DNA from: Lepas anatifera
Lineage: Eukaryota > Arthropoda > Thecostraca > Lepadidae
Direction of reading: 5' to 3'
Length of the DNA stretch: 64,000 bases
Assembly: GCA_034440635.1 (NCBI GenBank)
Contig: JAOTON010000393.1
Location: 1 to 64,000 of the forward strand
Positions 55,897-64,000 of this stretch are shown here, one piece after another. The translations under genes were made by a program, and so were the position numbers. The notes beneath the pieces were generated by a model. The model searched no databases. It had not been told where the DNA came from and worked only from the letters and a program-made list of their open reading frames with translations. Positions within the stretch are counted from its first letter, which is position 1. The number at the start of each line of letters is the position of its first letter.

Positions 55897-57534
55897 CCGC
55901 CACTGCTTATTAAGTTTATTTAAGCAGGGAGTGCAAGGAGTCACGTGTCATGGTATTACCACAAAGAAGTTTATTCGGCTGGGAAAGAAATGGTGTGCAA
56001 CGGTGGATCCTTTGGCCAGTGTTACCTATGGTTAGGGGATGCATTAACTAGTGGGTAGATAGATAGACAGATGATAAACTTTTATTGGACGGAAACAATA
56101 TGACAGTTATAACAAATAGATTGACGCAAAAGCCCGAAGGCTTAAGTGGTGGGGCCTCTCTTATCTCTCTCATAAAACACATCACTTTTACCGGACCTCT
56201 CACACACATACACAGTAAGATTTGGACACACATAAAGAAACAAAACACAACAAACCAAACAAGCAAACCAGTTCCTGACCACCATTTTGTTTTTATTCGT
56301 CGCAAGTCGCCGCAGCGAGCGGGACCCTACCGCACGGCCGCCACCCGGCCGTCCGACTGATATGAATATCTAATAGACAACGCGCCCGCCGCACGAGTAG
56401 AGGAGGCGAAACGAGACAGACTACCCTGCCACCACCGGGCATTCGTGCTGGTCTATAGCATGCGTATGGTATCTGTCTCGCATAGCAGCTACAAGTGCGC
56501 CGCCCGCAGCGACGCTACGGCCGTACGGCGGGGTGAGGTTTCGAGCGGGAAACATACTAGCATTGTGCATTACATTTAATTAAAGGTACACTGTTGTTGG
56601 TATGATATGCAACCTGCTGCGATGGCAAGATATGTCTTTGAACTAGCTTTTTGCCGAATTTTATCCACTTCCATCTATATTAACCATTCGAAATCCTGGT
56701 GTGAAGCAAAAACGAACCGATAAAATTACCACTTCGAAATGTATTTTACGGCTGTTAGCGCGGAAGCCGTAAGAGATAAGTGGGGGGTATGAGTGAGAAA
56801 AATGACGGAAACGAAGTTTTCTATCCAGCCGTGTTAAGTTCAATACCGTAGCTATCATGGTCTGGAAACCAGGGGGCTGAGAATAAAATTTTTAAAAACT
56901 TATATTTTATTTTTGCCTATAAAATAAAAAGTTTCAGTCTGAAAGCTTTTATCTCTAAATATATAATAAATGAGGCTATTCTCTTTTATTATCTGAAATG
57001 GGAACTAATTTTTATCAATTAGATCGGAAGATATAAGGGTTTGAATGATATTTTGGGAAATGCAGACCTTCACGGAATGGGCCAAAAAGGACCCTTAAAT
57101 TTCCGTTTTTGTTTTGTTTCTGTGTTTGTGCAGTACTGCACAAACCGAATTTAAGTTGATATTTGACTCAGAACCTGAACTGCTGTAGCTTCAGATATTT
57201 CGAGCCTGTAGTTTAGACCATGAGTTTTATGCCAAATTTAGGGTGCAAAGTTTAAAAGCTAATTTAGAGCCCTAAATTTAAAGCTTTTTCTTTCCAACTT
57301 TTTGTGTGAACTACAAATTTCCCTGATGTAAAAGGGTGCAAGTTTGAAAAGTCTAGATGAATTAGCAAAAAATAGAAAAATAAAAGTTAAAAATCACATA
57401 ATGCAAAATTCTGGCCAAAATTTTGAAAATTTTGAAAATTGACAACCGTGGTGCTTATTCATTTGGAAGTGCCTTCTATCCACAAAAGTTTTAGGTCTCT
57501 GATACCAGCGCTCAGAACAGACAACAACAACAAC
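55897..57534. repeat. Retroposon-like block and body U1, fourth copy
   Basis: Nearly identical to 43058-44690, at a distance of about 12.84 kb. The block is 55897-56572 and U1 is 56573-57527, ending in CTCAGAACAGACAAC and CAA repeats. Confidence 0.85.
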
Positions 57535-59165
57535 AGACCTCGGCCTGCGGCCTCGGCAGGTGCCGCTCCGGCGCAGGAGAAGCCGGTGACAATGTACGTT
57601 AGGCAAATAGTTCGATTGACAGGCGAGTGTTTTCAGCAGTATGATACATATACTAACGCAATGTTGGGACTTGAGGTCTTGTGTTCTCATTATGACTCCA
57701 TTTGATCCCATGTGTAAGCCCATGTTCTCCTAAACTAACATGTTTCTGCACACTGCGCCACGTTTGCCCTCTGTTCATAGCATCACATAAATAAACACAC
57801 GTATAAATTTTGGTTTGTTAAGTAAAGACTGGGTATGGCCAGAAGAAAGGAGATACAATATAAAATAGTATGGGTTTGCCGACCATATTTCAGCTATACC
57901 CGGAGAACTTCACACAATTCAGCCTATTTCTTACCGAGTTAGCTTTGGTTACCCTAAGTCCCAGTCCGCATGCGCAGTAAAGTCTGCAGTGAATAAGAGC
58001 GAAAATACCGTTATAGTTAACTGAAGCATGTCAATATGCCGTTTGTTTGTCTCCTGGTCTAAATTATCCCTTATAGCCTATTATTCCTTAGAATTCCTAC
58101 TGCACATGCACATAATAGTGCAGCGTCATAATGCCATCAATTAGGATTAGCAGATGATATTCTGCTTTTACTCGCAAAAATTTGAGCGAAATCGGTCTAT
58201 TGGCTCCCGAGATAGCCTCCATGACCATAAGTTCTAATGCGCAAGCGCACTGACTTTTGTTGTTACCAAGGGTGACAAAACATTCATGCTAACTTTAAGC
58301 ACGTTGGCTTTCCCTCTGTTCAGGTCCTCCTCTGAAATATCCTAGCCTTTCAGGCTTATTTTCATAATTTCTTCTGCGCATGCGCAGAGCAGTGCAGCTT
58401 CAATGACATTTTTGACTTATATTTCGTGCTATTCTTTTGTTCACAAAATTTCAAAAAAATCGACCCGTAGGTTGCCGAGATAGCCTCTGTTACCATTAGT
58501 TCCAGTGCGCATGCGCAGTGACTTTTTGTTGACCTGAATACCACATTCGAAATCTGCATGGTCGATTGCGTCTCATTGATATTGTTCGCTAATTTGGTAC
58601 GGAGTACAACAAAATCTTCAATCTTTAATATGCTTATATACAGACATGGTGGCTATTCAAATGGTGGTAGATACAATGGGCGGAGCTAAGGGCTGAACTC
58701 CCCCCCAATGCCAGAGTATCTATGGTTAATACAAACACAGAAGCTGTTCCGAGGCAATGGCGGGGAAGGCTCCAGTCCCGTACCAGCCCCCATCCTCACT
58801 GCTCCCCCGTCCGAAATGTCTCCCATGAGCTATCTCAGCACGCCTCTGGACCCTGCTACCGTTCCCTAGATGCCTGAGGGCATCACTGCTCACTTCCTCG
58901 GATCTCTAAACACGCCTCGACACCCTCTGCCCTCTAGTCAGGTTCCCGTCCGCCCCGACCGGCTAGCCACCCGCTGTATGCACTCGGATAGAAATGTTAT
59001 GCCTTTCTTGGACGTATTTACCGGCTGCAGCCTGTTGCCGCAGCACAGAAGGTCCATGCAAGAAGGGCAGAATGACGTCACTACTGCTGCGGGAAAACGG
59101 GACCGAAGTATTTTGCTTCTCAGTGGCGAACTAGTCGTCGGAGCGTCATGAAACAAAAACGGCAG
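57535..59165. repeat. GC domain and block U2, third copy
   Basis: Nearly identical to 44691-46340. TGCGCATGCGCA lies at 58375-58386 and 58506-58517. Small differences are mostly homopolymer length, such as CCCCCCC runs near 58700. Confidence 0.85.
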
Positions 59166-60473
59166 AGCTCATAATTTCCCATACTACAAGTATAGAGAGA
59201 GCCATATATCTCAGCTGAGTATAAAGGCACTTTATCACGTGATCAATCTATTACAACCTATGAAAACTGCATCAAATTCAGTCTTTATCATCATATAGCT
59301 CAAAACCTATGGGAGACGCGCGGGTATGGTCAGGCAGATGGTTGTAGAACTTCAGCCGGGCTTTTTTTGGTACCAATTTCGAAAACAAAATTTGGAAATA
59401 TACAGCCATAAATTCCCAAAAACAAAAAAATATTGTATATTTTGCAGAAAAATATTTCCCATTAACTCAGAAATTTGAGTTTAGAATGTTTTTGTAATGA
59501 CAATACCCATCTCAACAAAGCAAACTGCGTTAAAAAATGTCAAGAATTTTGAAAGTTATACGGTTTTAAAGTTTTAGGCCATAATTGCAATGTTTTGGAA
59601 AAAGGGCCAAAACTGACCTTCAAAATTATGCTTTTGGTTCAGTTTAGTGTCTATGCAGTAATGCACAGTCCATTCTGTCTGTAAAAATCCAGTTTGGAGC
59701 ACCTAGCATCATATTTTCAGATATTTCGAACTTATAACTTTGGTAATGCATTTCACTACAAGTTGGAGGTAAAAGTTTCAAAAAATCATTTTGGAAGTAC
59801 AAATTTGGATTTTTTGCTTCAAACTTTGAGCAACAACTGGTAATTGATTGTGTGTAAAAGAGGGTAAGTTTGAGAGCTGTACAATAAAAATAGAAAAATA
59901 GAAAAATAAAAGTTTAGAAAAATATAATCCAAAATTTTGGAAAAGTTTTTGCAAAATTGGAAAATCTGCAGCCGTCGGGATTTTTTATGGGTTCCTGCCT
60001 TTCATCCCTGCAAGTTTCAAGTATCTGATACCAGTCCTCAGAACAGACAACAACTACTACTACCTCGGCCTGCGGCCTCGGCAGGTGCCGCTCTGGCGCA
60101 GGAGAAGCCGGTGACAATGTACGTTAGCCAAACAGTTCGATTGACAGGCGAGTTTTTTCAGCAGTTTGATACTTATAACAACGCAATGTTCGAGTTTTAG
60201 GTTTTGTGTTCTCATTATGGCTCCATTTAATCCCCTGTCTAGGCCCATGTTTTCCTAAATTAGCATGTCTCTGCATACTGCACCACGCCTGCCCTCTGTT
60301 GATATCATCAAAGAAATAAACACACGCATAATGTTTGTTTTGTTAAGCAAAGACTGGGCATGACGAGAAGAAAGGAGATACGATATAAAATATGATGGGT
60401 TTTCCGACGGTATTTCACCTATACCTGCAGATTTTCACCCAATTCAGCCTATTTGTTACCGAGTTATGCCCCA
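59166..60473. repeat. Body U3, GC domain and leader, third copy
   Basis: Nearly identical to 46341-47642; differences are again mainly short A-run or T-run changes (for example near 59420). No gene was seen. Confidence 0.85.
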
Positions 60474-62815
60474 GCTCGAGACCTCAGCCCCACCACCGAA
60501 CTCATGTTCTGGATTCGCCTATGCTCGAGCTCCTTACCCCACCCCTTTACATATGTCCTGGATCTGCCTATGCTCGAACTCCGTAGCCCCACCTCTATAC
60601 TGCCCTGGATCCGCCTATGCTTGAACTCCTTATCCCCTACCCCTACTGATGTCCTGGATCCGCCTATGCTCGAGCTCCCGAGCCCCACCCACGTACTGAT
60701 GTCCTGAATCCGCTTATGCTCGAGCTCCTTAGCCCCACCCCCGTACTGATGTCCTGGATCCGCTTATGTCTTAACTCTTTAGCCCCTACCTGTTTTAACT
60801 CTTTAGCCCCTTAATGTCCTGGATCCGCTTATGCTCGAGCTCCTTAGCCCCACCTCCGTACTGATGTCTTTGATCCGCCTATACTCGAGCCTCTTACCCC
60901 AGCCCCGTACTGATGTCCTGGATCCGCCTCTGCTCGAGCTCCTTAGCCCGACACCCATACTGATGTCCTGGATCCACCTATGCTCGAGCTCCTTAGCCTC
61001 ACCTCCGTACAGATGTCCTGGATCCGCCTATGCTGGATCTCCTTAGCCCAATCCCCGTACCGATATGCTGGATCCGCCTATGCTCAAACTCCTTAGCCCC
61101 ACCCTCGTACTGATATCCTGGATCCGCCTATGCTCGAACTCTTTAGCCCCTACCCCCGTGCTGATGTCCTGGATCCGCTTATGCTCGAGCTCCTTAGCCC
61201 CACCCCTGTACTGATGTCCTTGATCCGCCTATACTCGAGCCCCTTAGCCCCACCACCGTACTGATGTCCTGGATCCGCCTCTGTTCGAGCTCTTTAGCCC
61301 CACACCCATACTCATGTCCTGGATCCGCCTATGCTCCAGCTCCTTAGCCCCACCCCCGTACAGATGTCCTGGATCCGCCTATGCTCGATCGCCTTAGCCC
61401 CACCCCCGTACTGATGTCCTGGATCCGCCTCTGCTCGAGCTCCTTAGCCCCACTTCCGTACTGATGTCCTGGACCCGCCTCTGCTCGAGCTTCTTAGCTC
61501 CACACCCATACTTATGTCCTGGATCCGCCTATGCTCCAGCTCCTTAGCCTCACCCCCGTGCTGATGTCCTGGATCCGCTTATGCTCGAGCTCCTTAGCCC
61601 CACCCCCGTACTGATGTCCTTGATCCGCCTATACTAGAGCCGCTTAGCCCCACCCCCGTACTGATGTCCTGGATCCGCCTCTGCTCGAGCTCCTTAGCCC
61701 CACCTCTGTATTGCCCTTGAACCGCCTATGCTCAGCCCCGACCCTCTACTGATGTCCTGGATTCGCCTATGCTCGAGCTCCCGAGCCCCACCCCCGTACT
61801 GATGTCCTGAATCCGCTTATGCTCGAGCTCCTTAGCCCCACACTCGTACTGATATCCTGGATCCGCCTATGCTCGAACTCTTTAGCCCCTACCCCCGTGC
61901 TGATGTCCTTGATCCGCCTATACTCGAGCCCCTTAGCCCCACCTCCGTACTGATGTCCTGGATCCGCCTCTGCTCGAGCTCCTTAGCCCCACACCCTTAC
62001 TTATGTCCTGGATCCGCCTATGCTCCAGCTCCTTAGCCCCACCCCCGTACTGATGTCCTTGATCCGCCTCTGCTCGAGCTCCTTAGCCCCACACAAATAC
62101 TTATGTCCTGGATCCGCCTATGCTCCAGCCCCTTAGCCCCACCCCCGTATTGATATCCTGGATCCGCCTTTACTCGAGCTCCGGAGCCCCACCCCCGCTC
62201 TGATGTCCTGGATCCGCCTATGCTCGAGCTCCTTAGCCCCACCCTAGAACTGATATCCTGGATCCGCCTATGATCGAGCTTCTTAGGCCCATCCCTGTAC
62301 TGATGTCCTGGTTCCGCCTATGCTCGAACTCCTTAGCCCCACCCCTGTACTGATGTCCTGGATCCGCCTATGCTCGAGTTCCTTAGCCCCACCTCCGTGC
62401 TGATGTCCTGGATTCGCCTATGCTCGATGTCCTTAGCCCACCCTCGTACTGATGTCCTGGGTCCGCCTATGCTCGAGCTCCTTAACCCCACCCCCGAACT
62501 GATGTCCTGGATCCGCCTATGCTGGAGCTCCTTAGCCCCACCCCCTACTGATGTCCTGGATCCGCCTATGCTTGAGCTCCTTAGTCCCACCCCCGTATTG
62601 ATGTCCTGGATCCGCTTATGCTCGAGGTCCCGAGTTCCAACCCGCTCCTGATGTCCTGGATCCGCCTATGCTCGAGCTCCTTAGCCCCACCCCGTACTGA
62701 TGTCCTGGATCCGCCTATGCTCGAGCTCACTAGCCCCACCCCGGTACTGATGTCTTGGATCCGCCTATGCTCGAGCTTCTTAGCCCCACCCCCCATACTA
62801 ATGGCCTGGATCCGC
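60474..62815. repeat. 50-bp satellite array 5
   Basis: About 47 monomers in the same order as array 3, including the uninterrupted target of the LINE nest at about 61055-61080. It ends in the CAGTGGCGGATCCAG-type terminus. Confidence 0.93.
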
Positions 62816-64000
62816 CACTGCTTATTAAGTTTATTTAAGCAGGGAGTGCAAGGAGTCACGTGTCATGGTATTACCACAAAGAGGTTTATTCGGCTGGGAA
62901 AGAAATGGTGTGCAACGGTGGATCCTTTGGCCAGTGTTACCTATGGTTAGAGGATGCATTAACTAGTGGGTAGATAGATAGACAGATGATAAACTTTTAT
63001 TGGACGGAAACAATATGACAGTTATAACAAATAGATTGACGCAAAAGCCCGAAGGCTTAAGTGGTGGGCCTCTCTTATCTCTCTCATAAAACACATCGCT
63101 TTTACCGGACCTATCACACACATACACAGTAAGATTTTGACACACATAAAGAAACAAAACACAACAAACCAAACAAGCAAACCAGTTCCTGACCACCATT
63201 TTGTTTTTTATTCGTCGCAAGTCGCCGCAGCGAGCGGGACCCTACCGCACGGCCGCCACCCGGCCGTCCGACTGATATGAATATCTAATAGACAACGCGC
63301 CCGCCGCACGAGTAGAGGAGCCGAAACGAGACAGACTACCCTGCCACCACCGGGCATTCGCGCTGGTCTATAGCATGCGTATAGTATCTGTCTCGCATAG
63401 CAGCTACAAGTTCGCAGCCCGCAGCGACGCTACGGCCGTACGGCGGGGTGAGGTTTCGAGCGGGAAACATACTAGCATTGTGTATTACATTTAATTAAAG
63501 GTACACTGTTGTTGGTATGATATGCAACCTGCTGCGATGGCAAGATATGTCTTTGAACTAGCTTTTTGCCGAATTTTATCCACTTCCATCTATATTAACC
63601 ATTCGAAATCCTGGTGTGAAGCAAAAATGAACCGATAAAATTACCACTTCGAAATGTATTTTACGGCTGTTAGCGCGGAAGCCGTAAGAGATAAGTGGGG
63701 GGTATGAATGAGAAAAATGACGGAAACGAAGTTTTCTATCCAGCCGTGTTAAGTTCAATACCGTAGCTATCATGGTCTGGAAACCAGGGGGCTGAGAATA
63801 AAATTTTTAAAAACTTATATTTCATTTTTGCCTATAAAATAAAAAAGTTTCAGTCTGAAAGCTTTTATCTCTAAATATATAATAAATGAGGCTATTCTCT
63901 TTTATTATCTGAAATGGGAACTTATTTTTATCAATTAGATCGGAAGATATAAGGGTTTGAATGATATTTTGGGAAATGCAGACCTTCACGGAATGGGCCA
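62816..64000. repeat. Retroposon-like block and body U1, fifth copy (window edge)
   Basis: Nearly identical to 49985-51170 at a distance of 12832 bases (for example, the U1 frame at 63576 versus 50744). The window ends inside U1, so the repeat domain continues beyond it. Confidence 0.85.

Larger units (their letters stand above)
41710..64000. repeat. 12.84-kb tandem segmental duplication
   Basis: About 41.7-54.55 kb and 54.55-64.0 kb are two copies of one long unit. Matching landmarks are 41815/54656, 42132/54973, 43242/56085, 45523/58362, 47560/60392, 50131/62963 and 50744/63576. The spacing drifts only from 12843 to 12831, which is a few small indels. The second copy is cut by the window end. 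Confidence 0.88.

Overview
The window is animal (metazoan) nuclear DNA made almost entirely of transposable elements and satellite. The evidence is eukaryotic: a BEL/Pao LTR retrotransposon, a Tx1/L1-type LINE with an apurinic endonuclease, an I-type LINE with RNase H, a CR1/L2-like LINE 3' end, a tRNA-headed SINE, TTAA-flanked (piggyBac-like) non-autonomous transposons and hAT-like termini. This mix suits an invertebrate (arthropod, lophotrochozoan or basal deuterostome); the species cannot be fixed from the sequence. There are no bacterial genes, and no host gene is certain. Two short open segments in the quieter 13.4-16.0 kb stretch are the only host-exon candidates.

Layout. 1-10822: a decayed BEL/Pao element, with long terminal repeats at 41-1020 and 9880-10822, gag/protease/RT/RNase H/integrase remnants between them, and a TIR transposon (1261-2956) nested in its leader. 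10823-12560: AGGTCA-rich DNA holding one TTAA element (11201-12171). 12560-16000: mostly unassigned DNA. 16014-18655: hAT-like termini and a GC-rich minisatellite. 18661-21360: two tandem SINE-bearing repeat units and the start of a third. 21361-34490: a 50-bp satellite split by a 10.5-kb nest. The nest is an I-type LINE on the minus strand, itself hit by two adjacent TTAA elements (23473-25919) and by a Tx1-type LINE with an intact 1266-codon ORF2 (26624-31469). 34503-34924: a MITE. 35030-64000: a higher-order domain in which AT-rich bodies, a conserved SINE-like GC domain, a block of TGCGCATGCGCA palindromes and long 50-bp satellite arrays alternate, duplicated in tandem with a period near 12.84 kb.

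The most interesting structure is the 50-bp satellite. Its monomer looks like the terminal segment of a hAT-like transposon: each array that abuts the 530-bp retroposon block ends in CAGTGGCGGATCCAG read on the minus strand, and every monomer carries the near copy CATAGGCGGATCCAG. Paralogous arrays preserve the unoccupied target site of the LINE nest, so the order of events can be read directly. Other signals are a TTAA element family with hairpin ends and at least 20 nuclear-receptor half-sites in one copy, and repeated NRF-1-like palindromes. All transposon proteins except the Tx1-type ORF2 are broken by frameshifts, stops or insertions.
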